Below, one piece after another: positions 1 through 8,415 of a stretch of DNA of 32,148 nucleotides (position 1 is the first letter of the stretch; every line of letters begins with the position of its first letter). Origin of the DNA: DASSBR01 sp035701285 (GTDB lineage: Bacteria > Pseudomonadota > Gammaproteobacteria > Natronospirales > DASSBR01); the NCBI GenBank assembly GCA_035701285.1, contig DASSNT010000074.1, positions 1 through 32,148 on the forward strand. Direction: 5' to 3'. Below the pieces are notes generated by a model, which worked only from the letters and a program-made list of their open reading frames with translations, did not search any database and had not been told where the DNA came from. Made by a program: the position numbers and the translations under genes.

Positions 1-1918
1 CCAGGTACGGCGCATCGGGCGCCGCCGGCTCGTCCGGATCGAACTGCGCCAGCAGCGGCTTGCCGCCGGTCTGGCGGGCTATGCGCTGGTAGGCGACGAA
101 GTCGTTCGCCTCACCGCCGCTCTGGATGCAGGTGTCGGTGACGCAGCCGTCGTCGTAGCCGAACAGCACATAACCGCGGTCGTCGATGGTGACTTCGTTG
201 AAGTCCAGCAGGTTGCGGTTCATGTTGCCGCCGCCGCTGTTCCAGATGCCGCCGTGACCCTGCACCGGATCGTTCGGCGTCGCGTTGACGGTCGTCCAGG
301 TCTTGCCGCCGTCATAGGTGGTGGCAATGTACAGATACCAGTTGCCGGGATAATCCAGCGACTCATGGTTGCCGGCGACATTGCTGCCGAGGAAGCCGCA
401 GGCGGCCCGGCCGGGCGAACCGGCGACCGCTTCGGGGAAGTCGCCCATGATCACGCCGACGGCCTTGCCGATATCGGTGTCGTTGACCCAGGTCTGGCCG
501 TGGTCGTGGCTGACCGCCACGTGCACGTGATGTTCCGAGCCCTGGCCGTTGACGTAGCAGTAATAAACGGTATTGGCATCGTCGATCGCGATTGACGGGT
601 CAGTTGAACCGCCCTCGAATGCCTCGCTTCCCGGGATCACGAAGTTGGTCCAGGTCGTGCCCGCGTCGAGACTGACCGTGCCGCCCTGGTGTTCGCCACA
701 GAAGGCGGTTGGTACATAGACCGCGCCGTCCGGGCCGACTTTCGCATGGCCGTGCAGGCTGCTGCAGGCGGTGATGCCATTGCCGAGGTAAATCGGCACG
801 CCGGGGCCGAAGCTCACGCCGCCATCGTCGCTGCGCTGGCAAAAAGCCGGGCCGACGACGGTCTGCGAGCAGTAATAAACGGCATTGGGATAGGCGGGAT
901 TGGGCACCGGAACCAGGCTCGGATAAGGCCCGGCGCCTATGGTCTGGTGATCGGCACCGCCATTGGGCGGCGATACCGAAGCCTGAATCCAGCTCGCGCC
1001 ATCGTCATCGCTATAGGCAAACAGTACGTTGGCCCCGGCGGTGAGATTCGAGACGAAGGTGCGGCCGGTGCGCTGATCGGTGATCAGAATCGGATCCAGC
1101 GTCGTGATGCTGGCGATCGAGGGCGACACGTCCGTCCAGGTCGCCGGTCCGGCAGCCGGCAGCGGCGGATTCCGGTTTTCCGGCAGCGTCACGCGGAAGA
1201 CCGGGCCATCGGAGTTCGTCATGATGGCGCCGGTCTTCGGATTGAAGCCGATGTTGAACTCGCCGGAGCTGCCGTTGGCGCTCGAGTGCTCTCCCGGGGC
1301 GAGGATCTGGTAGCGCGGCACCCCCGGCGCGGTCGGCGTTGCCTGGCCGAAGGCGACGCTGTCGCCGCCGCCGCTGCTGACGGGGCCGGCAACCAGCTCA
1401 ACCTTGACGGAAATCGTCTCGCCGGTGGGAGTGTACGGAACCACTTTGACCGTGAACGTCTTGGTGCCATTGAAGGCGCGCAGCGTCGTCACTTCCGGAT
1501 TGGCCTGGCTCGCCGCCTGCGTCTGCGCCTGCTCGCCGCCGCTGGTCGTGGTGACCTCGCCGGGATAGACGTACATGTCGTAATCGGAGTTGCCGGTGCC
1601 GGCGTCCTGCCATCCCATGGAAAAGCGGATCAGCTCGCCGGGATGGGTGCTGGTGTAGTCGTCCGGGAGCGAAACCGTCAACGTGAAGTTGTCGCAAGGT
1701 TGCACCGGATCGGTGCATTCCGGGCCGCTGTCGACGAGCGGAACCGGTGTCGGATTGGCGAGTGTGAACGGCCCGGCGGTGTACGTCAGCGGCCCGGAGG
1801 TAGCGGTCAGTGTGCCGCTCGACGGGCTGCTGGCGAATGCCGGGACGCCGGCAATCCATAGCGCGGCGCCGGCGACAGACACAAGAAGGGCGCGGTAAAC
1901 GGAAGTTCGACGGGACAT
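1..1918 (-). CDS. Exported Asp-box (BNR/sialidase-like) repeat protein, 3' end beyond window
   Basis: An open frame of 639 codons runs from ATG at 1918 off the left edge, so the C terminus is missing. The start follows GGGAGG by four bases. Residues 1-29 look like a Sec signal peptide (RR, hydrophobic stretch, AFA-S). Residues about 45-180 form a Thr/Pro-rich beta domain with a DYDMYVYPG segment, resembling pre-peptidase-C-like domains. From about 200 onward there are five Asp-box motifs (S/T-x-D-x-G-x-x-W/F): SDDDGASW at 303, SDDGGVSF at 363, SLDAGTTW at 416, SHDHGQTW at 470 and TYDGGKTW at 534. These indicate a sialidase-type beta-propeller. Asp boxes are structural and occur in glycosidases, photosynthesis-assembly factors and binding proteins, so no enzyme activity is assigned. 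Paired cysteines suggest a disulfide-bonded extracytoplasmic protein. The divergent TetR gene probably controls it. Confidence 0.85.
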   Translation of the reverse strand, partial: MSRRTSVYRALLVSVAGAALWIAGVPAFASSPSSGTLTATSGPLTYTAGPFTLANPTPVPLVDSGPECTDPVQPCDNFTLTVSLPDDYTSTHPGELIRFSMGWQDAGTGNSDYDMYVYPGEVTTTSGGEQAQTQAASQANPEVTTLRAFNGTKTFTVKVVPYTPTGETISVKVELVAGPVSSGGGDSVAFGQATPTAPGVPRYQILAPGEHSSANGSSGEFNIGFNPKTGAIMTNSDGPVFRVTLPENRNPPLPAAGPATWTDVSPSIASITTLDPILITDQRTGRTFVSNLTAGANVLFAYSDDDGASWIQASVSPPNGGADHQTIGAGPYPSLVPVPNPAYPNAVYYCSQTVVGPAFCQRSDDGGVSFGPGVPIYLGNGITACSSLHGHAKVGPDGAVYVPTAFCGEHQGGTVSLDAGTTWTNFVIPGSEAFEGGSTDPSIAIDDANTVYYCYVNGQGSEHHVHVAVSHDHGQTWVNDTDIGKAVGVIMGDFPEAVAGSPGRAACGFLGSNVAGNHESLDYPGNWYLYIATTYDGGKTWTTVNATPNDPVQGHGGIWNSGGGNMNRNLLDFNEVTIDDRGYVLFGYDDGCVTDTCIQSGGEANDFVAYQRIARQTGGKPLLAQFDPDEPAAPDAPYL

Positions 1919-1948
1919 AAAGCCTCCCTGGCAGTGGCATCCAAAATG

Positions 1949-1961
1949 GTAGTGGTACTAC
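1949..1961. promoter_or_regulatory. Palindromic operator candidate O1
   Basis: GTAGTGGTACTAC is a perfect 5-base inverted repeat (GTAGT/ACTAC) around a 3-base centre. It lies immediately downstream of the predicted start point of the Asp-box gene. Its reverse complement, extended to 16 bases, matches the second site at 2070-2085 at 13 of 16 positions. That is what two binding sites for the adjacent TetR regulator would look like. Confidence 0.6.
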
Positions 1962-1970
1962 GATGAGCTG

Positions 1971-2000
1971 ACTCTAGCGGCACCAGAAGTGATAAGTCAA
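1971..2000 (-). promoter_or_regulatory. Sigma70-like promoter of the Asp-box protein gene
   Basis: Read on the minus strand, TTGACT (1995-2000, 5/6 to consensus) is followed after 18 bases by TAGAGT (1971-1976, 4/6). Transcription would begin near 1964, about 46 bases before the ATG at 1918. The boxes are seen directly; promoter activity is inference. Confidence 0.55.
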
Positions 2001-2056
2001 TACATTCCAACCCCTGCTTTTGCGACGCCGGTCCGAAATTTATGGCCGTTTGTCCG

Positions 2057-2085
2057 TTGACGGCAGGTGATAGTGGCACTACCAT
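2057..2085 (+). promoter_or_regulatory. Sigma70-like promoter of the TetR gene
   Basis: TTGACG (2057-2062, 5/6 to the -35 consensus) is followed after exactly 17 bases by TACCAT (2080-2085, 4/6 to the -10). It drives rightward toward the ATG at 2127. The palindrome at 2070-2082 lies in the spacer and overlaps the -10 box. Confidence 0.55.
2070..2082. promoter_or_regulatory. Palindromic operator candidate O2
   Basis: ATAGTGGCACTAC contains the inverted repeat TAGT-GGC-ACTA. It is the partner of the site at 1949-1961, with the same GTAGT/ACTAC arms. It lies between the -35 and -10 boxes of the TetR promoter, so occupancy should block transcription and give autorepression. Confidence 0.6.
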
Positions 2086-2126
2086 GCCCGCATCTTTCGA
2101 CTTGTCACGCCCGTATCCGAGGTCAA

Positions 2127-2741
2127 ATGGTTCCCGATGCCGCAATCTCCAACACCAGTCGCGCCCGGCTTATCGAGGCCGGCCGGACTCTGATGGCAGA
2201 AATGGGGTACGAGGGCGCGGCCACCGCGGCGATTGCCCGGCGCGCCGCGACGTCCGAGTCGCAGCTGATGCGTTACTTCGGCGGCAAGGCCGGGTTGCTC
2301 GAAGCGATCTTTGACGAGGGCTGGACGCAGCTCAACGGCCAGATTGAGACGGTCATCGAAGGTGCGCCGAATGTGCCGGCGGCGCTGGTCGAGTTGTTGT
2401 CGCTGTTCATCGCCGTGTTCGACCGCGACCAGCAGCTGGCGCGCCTGTTTTTGTTTGAAGGCCGCCGGCCCCGCGGCCCGCGCGCCGAAATCAGGCTGTC
2501 GCGCGGCTACGTCGCATTTATCGAGCGAATCGCTGAGCTGGTTGTACGGGGCCAGCGTGGCGGCTCGCTCAGCACCGCGTTCGACCCGCGGATGCTGGTG
2601 GCGGCGATGTTCGGGGCGGCGGAGGCAATGGTCCGCGACCGCCTGATGAATCAGCGGCGTGAAGGCGCCGGCATCGATTCGGCCGCCGATCTCCGGCAGG
2701 TATTCGAAGCGATGATCAAGGGCTTTGCCGCGCCGGGCTGA
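2127..2741 (+). CDS. TetR/AcrR-family transcriptional regulator
   Basis: This is a 204-residue protein with an N-terminal TetR helix-turn-helix. A GYEGAATAAIARRA segment (residues 27-40) is followed by a recognition helix and the typical YFGGKAGLL (50-58). The C-terminal half is the variable ligand-binding and dimerisation domain, so the ligand cannot be named. The frame can be opened at GTG 2067, but ATG 2127 is preferred: GAGG lies four bases upstream, the length fits the family, and the GTG start would put the promoter and operator inside the gene. It is divergent from the Asp-box exported protein, with paired palindromes between them. The inference is a local repressor controlling itself and that gene. 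Confidence 0.9.
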   Translation: MVPDAAISNTSRARLIEAGRTLMAEMGYEGAATAAIARRAATSESQLMRYFGGKAGLLEAIFDEGWTQLNGQIETVIEGAPNVPAALVELLSLFIAVFDRDQQLARLFLFEGRRPRGPRAEIRLSRGYVAFIERIAELVVRGQRGGSLSTAFDPRMLVAAMFGAAEAMVRDRLMNQRREGAGIDSAADLRQVFEAMIKGFAAPG

Positions 2742-2871
2742 GCCGCCGATGCAAGGGATTCCGCCAGTAGCGACCCCGGAGTCGATATGGTGTACTCGGA
2801 AGGCGGCTGGATAGGCCAATACGCCGCGGGCCCCGCCGGCTCGCGATTCACATGGACGTGAAGAGCACGCA

Positions 2872-4017
2872 ATGAGAGCAGCCACTGTCTCCCACGCGGG
2901 ACTGTTGACAATAATGATCGCCGCGCTGGCCGCGACGGGCAATGCCGTCGGGGCGGAACCGCAACAGCCGCGTCACCTCGTTGCCGCGCCGGCCGAGCCG
3001 GATGCTGCGGCAATCGTCACCTCCCATGACCTGCGTGCCCCCGGCGTTGCCCCGCCGACGCGCATTGCCGGACGGATTCGCCACAGCCTCTACCGGTCCG
3101 CGCGCAGCGCCGGCCTGAGCCGCGAATTAACGGCGGCGCTGGTCGGCATCTTCGCGCGCCGGGTCGACTACCGCCACGATATCCAGGCCGGCGATCGCTT
3201 CGTGGTGGTTTATGAACATGACGACGGTGAGCCGCGCATCGTCGCAGCCGAACTCGACCTCCAGGGCCGGGCCATGCGCGCGTTTCGCTACACGGACGGC
3301 AGCGGGCAGCCGGCATGGTATGCGATGAACGGCCAGCCACTGAAGCCGACGCTGCTCCGAACCCCGGTCGACTATACCCGCGTCAGCTCGCCATTTTCGC
3401 GGCGGCGCCTCAACCCCGTGCTGCACATCTACCGGCCCCACTACGGCGTAGATCTGGCAGCGCCAGCCGGAACGCCGGTGCGCGCGGCCGGCGACGGCCG
3501 CGTCACGTTCCGCGGCCGCGACGGCGGCTACGGCAAGCTCATCATCATCAACAACCCCGGGCCCTTCTCGACCCGATACGGGCACATGCAGCGGTTCGCG
3601 AAAGGCATTCACGTCGGCAGCTACGTTCAACAGGGAGACGTTATCGGCTACGTTGGCTCGACCGGCGTCGCCACCGGACCGCATCTGCATTTCGAGATCC
3701 GCGTCAACGGCAAGCCGCGCCCGCCGCTCAAGGTCGAGCTGCCGCGCCAACAGTTGAGTGGAGATGCGCTGCTGGCCTACGAACAGGCCATCGCGCCGCT
3801 GGCCGGCGCGCTCGACCCGACGCCGCGCCGGCCGGCTGGTGTGGACATCGCCTCGGCCGGGGACGGCGCGGGTGACTCGGCAGCACCGGCCAAGCGCCCT
3901 TGCGCGCTGGGTGGTGACGGAAACCTGGCCGTGTGCCTTTTGAGCAGTCAGGCGACCTCCTCCGCCGACTCGCTGGCCGGCGGCGCGCTTTCCGTCGGCC
4001 TGGCCGTCAGGCCTTAG
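2872..4017 (+). CDS. M23-family murein endopeptidase, MepM-like
   Basis: This 381-residue exported zinc peptidase has an N-terminal hydrophobic segment (about 8-28, ending VGAEP) that looks like a signal peptide. Residues about 65-165 match the region preceding the catalytic domain in MepM/YebA-type enzymes (SLYRSARSAGLS, then DIQAGDRFVVVYE). The M23 domain covers about 170-285. Predicted zinc ligands are H190 and D194 (HYGVD) and H273 (HLHFE); H238 (YGHM) and H271 are the other conserved histidines. The family cleaves peptidoglycan cross-links in the periplasm to allow wall growth. The last 90 residues are Ala/Gly-rich and unlike the family. It stands alone on the plus strand and its stop overlaps that of the convergent M1 peptidase by four bases. 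Confidence 0.9.
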   Translation: MRAATVSHAGLLTIMIAALAATGNAVGAEPQQPRHLVAAPAEPDAAAIVTSHDLRAPGVAPPTRIAGRIRHSLYRSARSAGLSRELTAALVGIFARRVDYRHDIQAGDRFVVVYEHDDGEPRIVAAELDLQGRAMRAFRYTDGSGQPAWYAMNGQPLKPTLLRTPVDYTRVSSPFSRRRLNPVLHIYRPHYGVDLAAPAGTPVRAAGDGRVTFRGRDGGYGKLIIINNPGPFSTRYGHMQRFAKGIHVGSYVQQGDVIGYVGSTGVATGPHLHFEIRVNGKPRPPLKVELPRQQLSGDALLAYEQAIAPLAGALDPTPRRPAGVDIASAGDGAGDSAAPAKRPCALGGDGNLAVCLLSSQATSSADSLAGGALSVGLAVRP

Positions 4018-6011
4018 CCGGATCCCTTCACGACAAACGTGTTGTTTGCGCGATTGCCGTCCGGAATGGCGTGATCCGGATCGATCGTCGCCGACTTCAC
4101 CTGTTTGCCCCCCGGCGTCAGCACCTCGAACGTATGATGCCGCTGCCAGGTCTCGACCGGGACCTCGATGCGGCGCGTACCGCCGTCGACGAAAGTCACC
4201 TCCAGCGTCGTCGGCATCACCAGCTTGTCGAGGTTCGCGATGGTAATCAGCGCGCCCTTGGCCGGGCCGTCATCCACGTACTTCACGCCCTCGACTGCCA
4301 TGTCGAGGTTCCAGTTGTGCTTGAACCAGCCGCGCCAGAACCAGCTCAGATCTTCGCCCGCGGCGCTCTCCATCGAGCGGAAAAAGTCTGACGGCGACGG
4401 ATGCTTGAAGGCCCAGTCGTGCACGTACTTGCGAAACGCCTTGTCGAACCGCTCCGCACCCAGAATCTGGTCGCGCAGCAGGACCAACCCAAGCGCCGCC
4501 TTGAAGTACGTCACCGGATGCCGATACTTGCCCTTGATCACGTCTGGCAGCGTCATGATCGGCGGCGCCTCCGGATCCTTCAGCACCGACTGAATCTCCT
4601 CGACCGGATTGCCGCCGCCGGGCGCATACTCGCCGTCGCGCTTGGGCGCGAACTCGCCGTTGTTGTACCAGCGCGCGGCAAGCACGTCGACGAACGTATT
4701 GATGCCCTCGTCCATCCATGCATCGCGGCGCTCGTTGCTACCGACGATCATCGGGAACCAGTCGTGGCCGAATTCGTGGACCGTCAGGCCGAACAGGCCC
4801 ATGCTGGTGTCTTTCCACCAGTCGAAGACGATGCCTGGATACTCCATGCCGCCGGCGATGCCCGCCTCGGCGACCGCCACCGGCCACGGATACTCGACGC
4901 CGGTGTAATTGGAAAAGAATTCTATAGTGGCTTTGACGAACTCCGTGGAACGCTCCCACTCGCCGGTCTTGATGCTCTCGACCGGATACGCCGACATCGC
5001 CAGCGCCGTCCGCTCGCTCGGCAGGTTGATGCGCGCCGCATCCCACACATAGGCGGCCGATGCGCCGAAGGCCACGTCGCGCGTGTTGCGCATGCGGAAG
5101 TGCCAGGTGAGCGTGCCGTGCTGCACCGGTCGGCTCGCCGGGTCGGTGACCTCGGCGGGGGTGCGAATCATCACCGTGGTGTCGCTGTGACGCGCCTGCT
5201 CGAGGCGCTCGCGCTGCGCGTCCGTCAACACATCGTCCGGGTTCACCAGCTTGCCGGAGCCCACCACGATCATGTTCCACGGCACGGTGACGCTGTAGTC
5301 AAAATCGCCGTAGTCGAGATAGAACTCGTTGTTGGTGAACGGCAGCGTGTTCCAGCCGCGCAAATCGTCGTAAACCGCCATGCGCGGATACCACTGCGCC
5401 ACTTCGAAGACGTTGCCGTTTTTGGTCTGGTACCAGTCGGTACGACCGCCGAAGTTGCCCGGGATCGTATAGCTGTAGACGATGTGCAAACGAACCCGAC
5501 CGCCGTTCGCGGCCAGCGGCTGCGGCAGGTCGACGCGCATCCGCGTGTCGGATTCGACAAACCTCGCCGGCTGGAATCCGCCGTCGGTTTCGACGGCAAC
5601 CGACTTGATGCGAAAGCCGCCGGTATGATCGACCGGGTCCGGTTCGCCGCGGCTGGCGAAATTGGCCCGCGCATCGATCCGATAGCGGTTCTGGTCGAGC
5701 TGCAGCCACAGCAGGTGCAGCGCGTCGGGGCTGTTGTTGGTGTAGGTAATCGTCTCGCTGCCCTGCAGCACCTTGCGCTCGGGATCGAGCGCCGCGCTGA
5801 TCCGGTAGTCCGCGCGATTCTTCCAATAATCCGGCCCGGGCGAGCCGTTGGCCGAGCGGTAGCGATTCACCGCCTGCGGATAGTCGAAAGGCGCAAAAGT
5901 CTGCAGCGGGTTGAACGTCGATTCGGTCGGCACCGACTCGGCGGCAACGGCCACGTTCGTGAACGCGACCGCGCAAACGGCGGCCAGCATGGAAAGCAGC
6001 GGCTTGTGCAT
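4014..6011 (-). CDS. M1-family (gluzincin) metallopeptidase, exported
   Basis: This is a 665-residue protein with a signal peptide (1-23, ending AVAAES). The catalytic signature is H412-E413-x-x-H416 with E435 eighteen residues further on (HEFGHDWF, then AWMDEGIN), the zinc site of M1 aminopeptidases. GGMEYPG (387-393) corresponds to the GxMEN substrate-binding loop. An N-terminal beta-sheet domain (about 60-330) precedes it. The length is shorter than PepN, so it belongs with the shorter periplasmic M1 enzymes. The start is supported by GGGGA seven bases upstream. It is the last gene of the long minus-strand run, 87 bases after tldD, and is convergent with the M23 peptidase. Substrate unknown. 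Confidence 0.9.
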   Translation of the reverse strand: MHKPLLSMLAAVCAVAFTNVAVAAESVPTESTFNPLQTFAPFDYPQAVNRYRSANGSPGPDYWKNRADYRISAALDPERKVLQGSETITYTNNSPDALHLLWLQLDQNRYRIDARANFASRGEPDPVDHTGGFRIKSVAVETDGGFQPARFVESDTRMRVDLPQPLAANGGRVRLHIVYSYTIPGNFGGRTDWYQTKNGNVFEVAQWYPRMAVYDDLRGWNTLPFTNNEFYLDYGDFDYSVTVPWNMIVVGSGKLVNPDDVLTDAQRERLEQARHSDTTVMIRTPAEVTDPASRPVQHGTLTWHFRMRNTRDVAFGASAAYVWDAARINLPSERTALAMSAYPVESIKTGEWERSTEFVKATIEFFSNYTGVEYPWPVAVAEAGIAGGMEYPGIVFDWWKDTSMGLFGLTVHEFGHDWFPMIVGSNERRDAWMDEGINTFVDVLAARWYNNGEFAPKRDGEYAPGGGNPVEEIQSVLKDPEAPPIMTLPDVIKGKYRHPVTYFKAALGLVLLRDQILGAERFDKAFRKYVHDWAFKHPSPSDFFRSMESAAGEDLSWFWRGWFKHNWNLDMAVEGVKYVDDGPAKGALITIANLDKLVMPTTLEVTFVDGGTRRIEVPVETWQRHHTFEVLTPGGKQVKSATIDPDHAIPDGNRANNTFVVKGSG

Positions 6012-6069
6012 GGATGTCCCCGTGCGTTTTGATTAGGTGAGGCATCCATGCGCGCAACAATTTAATGAC

Positions 6070-6086
6070 AACGCCGGCACGGCGTT
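6070..6086 (-). terminator. Small hairpin between tldD and the M1 peptidase gene
   Basis: Perfect 7-base arms (AACGCCG/CGGCGTT) surround a 3-base loop, 12 bases after the tldD stop. No T-run follows in the direction of transcription; the downstream bases are only AT-rich. It may be an attenuator or an mRNA 3'-end stabiliser rather than a full terminator. Confidence 0.3.
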
Positions 6087-6098
6087 AGTTCCGGCGGA

Positions 6099-7538
6099 TT
6101 ATGACGTGCCGCCCACCGTCAGGCTGTCGACCTTCAGCGTCGGCTGACCCACGCCGACCGGCACGCTCTGGCCGTCCTTGCCGCAGGTGCCGATGCCTTC
6201 GTCGAGCTTCAGGTCGTTGCCGACCATGCTGACGCGCGTCAGCACGTCCGGCCCATTGCCGATCAGTGTCGCGCCCTTGACCGGACGGGTCAGCTTGCCG
6301 TTTTCGATCAGGTAGGCCTCGCTGGCCGAGAACACGAACTTGCCGGAGGTGATGTCGACCTGGCCGCCGCCGAAGTTGGCCGCATACAGGCCTTTATCGA
6401 CCGACGCGATGATCTCGGCCGGATCGTGCGGCCCCGGGCGCATGTAGGTGTTGGTCATGCGCGGCATCGGCAGGTGTGCGAACGACTCGCGCCGGCCGTT
6501 GCCGGTCGGGCGCATCTTCATCAGCCGCGCGTTCATCTTGTCCTGCATATAGCCCTTGAGCACGCCGTTTTCGATCAGCGTCGTGCATTCGGTGGCGGTG
6601 CCTTCGTCGTCGATGCTGAGCGAGCCGCGCCGGTCGTTGATCGTGCCGTCGTCCACCACGGTGCACAGCTCGCTGGCCACGCGCTGACCGATGCGGCCGG
6701 AGAAGGCCGACGTGCCCTTGCGGTTGAAGTCGCCCTCCAGGCCGTGGCCGATCGCCTCGTGCAGCAGCACGCCAGGCCAGCCCGGCCCCAGCACCACGGG
6801 CATCGTGCCGGCGGGCGCCGGTTCGGCTTCCAGGTTGGTCAAGGCGCTGCGCACCGCTTCGCGGCCCAGCGCCAGTGCGCGGTCTTCGTCGAGAAAATAC
6901 TGGTAGCCGAAGCGTCCGCCGCCGCCGGCGTAGCCCTGCTCGCGACGGCCGTTTTCTTCCGCAATCACAGCAACGCTGAAGCGCACCAGCGGGCGCACGT
7001 CGCCCGCCAGCGTGCCGTCGCTGCCGGCAATCATGATGGTGTCGTGCATGCCGCCCAGATTGACCATCACCTGCTTGATGCGCGGGTCCATCCGCCTGAT
7101 CTCCGCGTCGATGCGCTGCAGCAGCGCGACCTTGTCTTCGTCGCTCAGCGTTTCCAGCGGATCGACCGGCGCGTATAACTGCGGCGCACCGGCGGAACGC
7201 CACGCCTGCAGCTTGCCTTCGCCGCCGCTGCGGGCGATCGCACGCGCCATGTCGGAGGCCTGCGTCAGCGCCGGCAGCAGGATTTCGTCGGAATACGCGA
7301 AGCCGGTTTTTTCACCGCTCATCGCGCGCACGCCGACACCCTGCTCGATGCTGTGGCTGCCCTCCTTGACGATGCCGTCTTCCAGCGCCCACGACTCGTG
7401 GCGACTGAGCTGGAAGTACAGGTCGGCGTTGTCGATGTTGCGACCCATCAGGCGGCCGAGCACGCGCTCGAGCGCGCCTTCGTCGAGGCCGGAAGGCTGG
7501 AGGATGGCTTGTTTGGCGAGATCGAGTGAATGTGTCAT
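6099..7538 (-). CDS. tldD: Metalloprotease TldD
   Basis: This 479-residue protein matches TldD throughout. The zinc motif HExxxH is at 260-265 (HEAIGH), and the C-terminal GTCGKDGQ supplies the expected cysteine near the active site. TldD forms a heterodimeric cytoplasmic protease with PmbA/TldE. It degrades unfolded peptides and processes microcin B17 and CcdA in E. coli. It lies 31 bases downstream of nit in the order rng-yhdP-nit-tldD, known in several gammaproteobacteria. No pmbA partner gene is present in this window. Confidence 0.97.
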   Translation of the reverse strand: MTHSLDLAKQAILQPSGLDEGALERVLGRLMGRNIDNADLYFQLSRHESWALEDGIVKEGSHSIEQGVGVRAMSGEKTGFAYSDEILLPALTQASDMARAIARSGGEGKLQAWRSAGAPQLYAPVDPLETLSDEDKVALLQRIDAEIRRMDPRIKQVMVNLGGMHDTIMIAGSDGTLAGDVRPLVRFSVAVIAEENGRREQGYAGGGGRFGYQYFLDEDRALALGREAVRSALTNLEAEPAPAGTMPVVLGPGWPGVLLHEAIGHGLEGDFNRKGTSAFSGRIGQRVASELCTVVDDGTINDRRGSLSIDDEGTATECTTLIENGVLKGYMQDKMNARLMKMRPTGNGRRESFAHLPMPRMTNTYMRPGPHDPAEIIASVDKGLYAANFGGGQVDITSGKFVFSASEAYLIENGKLTRPVKGATLIGNGPDVLTRVSMVGNDLKLDEGIGTCGKDGQSVPVGVGQPTLKVDSLTVGGTS

Positions 7539-7569
7539 GCAGTATAAATGGGGGTAAAGCTCGTGAGAT

Positions 7570-8415
7570 TCAAATGGCAGCCGGCGCCTCGACCGACGTC
7601 AGCCGCCGATGCCTGAGCGCCGGCAGGCTTTGCCGGCAGGCCTTGAGGCGCTGCGGTGCGAGATCGCCGACGACGGTGCCGCCGCCGCGGGCGATGCGGC
7701 CCAGCACCATGCCCCACGGGTCGACGATCATCGTGTCGCCGAACGTGGTGCGGCCGTTGACGTGATAGCCGCCCTGCGCGGCCGCGACGACATAGCAAAG
7801 GTTCTCGATGGCCCGGGCGCGCACCAGCACTTCCCAGTGCGCCTGGCCGGTCAGCGCGGTAAACGCCGACGGCAACGCAATAATTTCCGCGCCGTCGGCG
7901 GTCAGCCGCCGGAACAGCTCCGGGAAGCGCAAATCATAACAGACGGCCAGGCCCAGCCGGCCGAACGGGGTGTCGAGAACGACGGTGCGGTCGCCGCCGC
8001 GAATGAATGCAGATTCGCCGTAGGTCTCGCCCGGTGCATCGAGGTGTGCATCGAACAGGTGAATCTTGTCGTATCGTGCGACGCGCGTGCCGGCGGCGTC
8101 ATAAACGGGCGTCGTGCCGTAAACGTGCGTGTCGTCGGCCTTGATCGGCACCGTGCCGCCGACGATCCAGACGCCGAGGCGCGCGGCGAGATCGGCGAGA
8201 AAGTCCTGAATTGGCCCGTTGCCGTCTTCTTCGCCGGCCGCGACCAGCGCCGCCGGCTTCATCGCCATCAGCGCAAAATACTCCGGCAGCACCAGCAGCT
8301 TCGCACCTTCGGACGCGGCCCGCGTTGCCAGCCGGTCCGCCTCCATAAGGTTCGCCTGCACCGTCGAGCCGGATACCATTTGCAGCGCCGCAACGCGTAG
8401 CCTGTCCTTGCTCAT
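7570..8415 (-). CDS. Nitrilase-superfamily amidase (Nit1-like, probable deaminated glutathione amidase)
   Basis: A 281-residue carbon-nitrogen hydrolase with the complete catalytic triad: E45 (LPEYF), K117 (YDKIHLFD) and C159 (VCYDLRFPEL). The Nit branch between yhdP and tldD is usually assigned as an amidase that repairs deaminated glutathione. That substrate is by family and context, not proven by the sequence. Its start overlaps the yhdP stop by four bases (ATGA), implying translational coupling. Confidence 0.9.
   Translation of the reverse strand: MSKDRLRVAALQMVSGSTVQANLMEADRLATRAASEGAKLLVLPEYFALMAMKPAALVAAGEEDGNGPIQDFLADLAARLGVWIVGGTVPIKADDTHVYGTTPVYDAAGTRVARYDKIHLFDAHLDAPGETYGESAFIRGGDRTVVLDTPFGRLGLAVCYDLRFPELFRRLTADGAEIIALPSAFTALTGQAHWEVLVRARAIENLCYVVAAAQGGYHVNGRTTFGDTMIVDPWGMVLGRIARGGGTVVGDLAPQRLKACRQSLPALRHRRLTSVEAPAAI

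Noticed and set aside
689..1861. A 390-codon plus-strand frame at the left edge
   Set aside because: It lies opposite the Asp-box protein, whose signal peptide, ribosome site and five repeats are clear.
2742..2871. Regulatory element or small gene before the M23 peptidase
   Set aside because: No clear promoter pair, hairpin or ribosome-site-preceded frame could be supported in these 130 bases.
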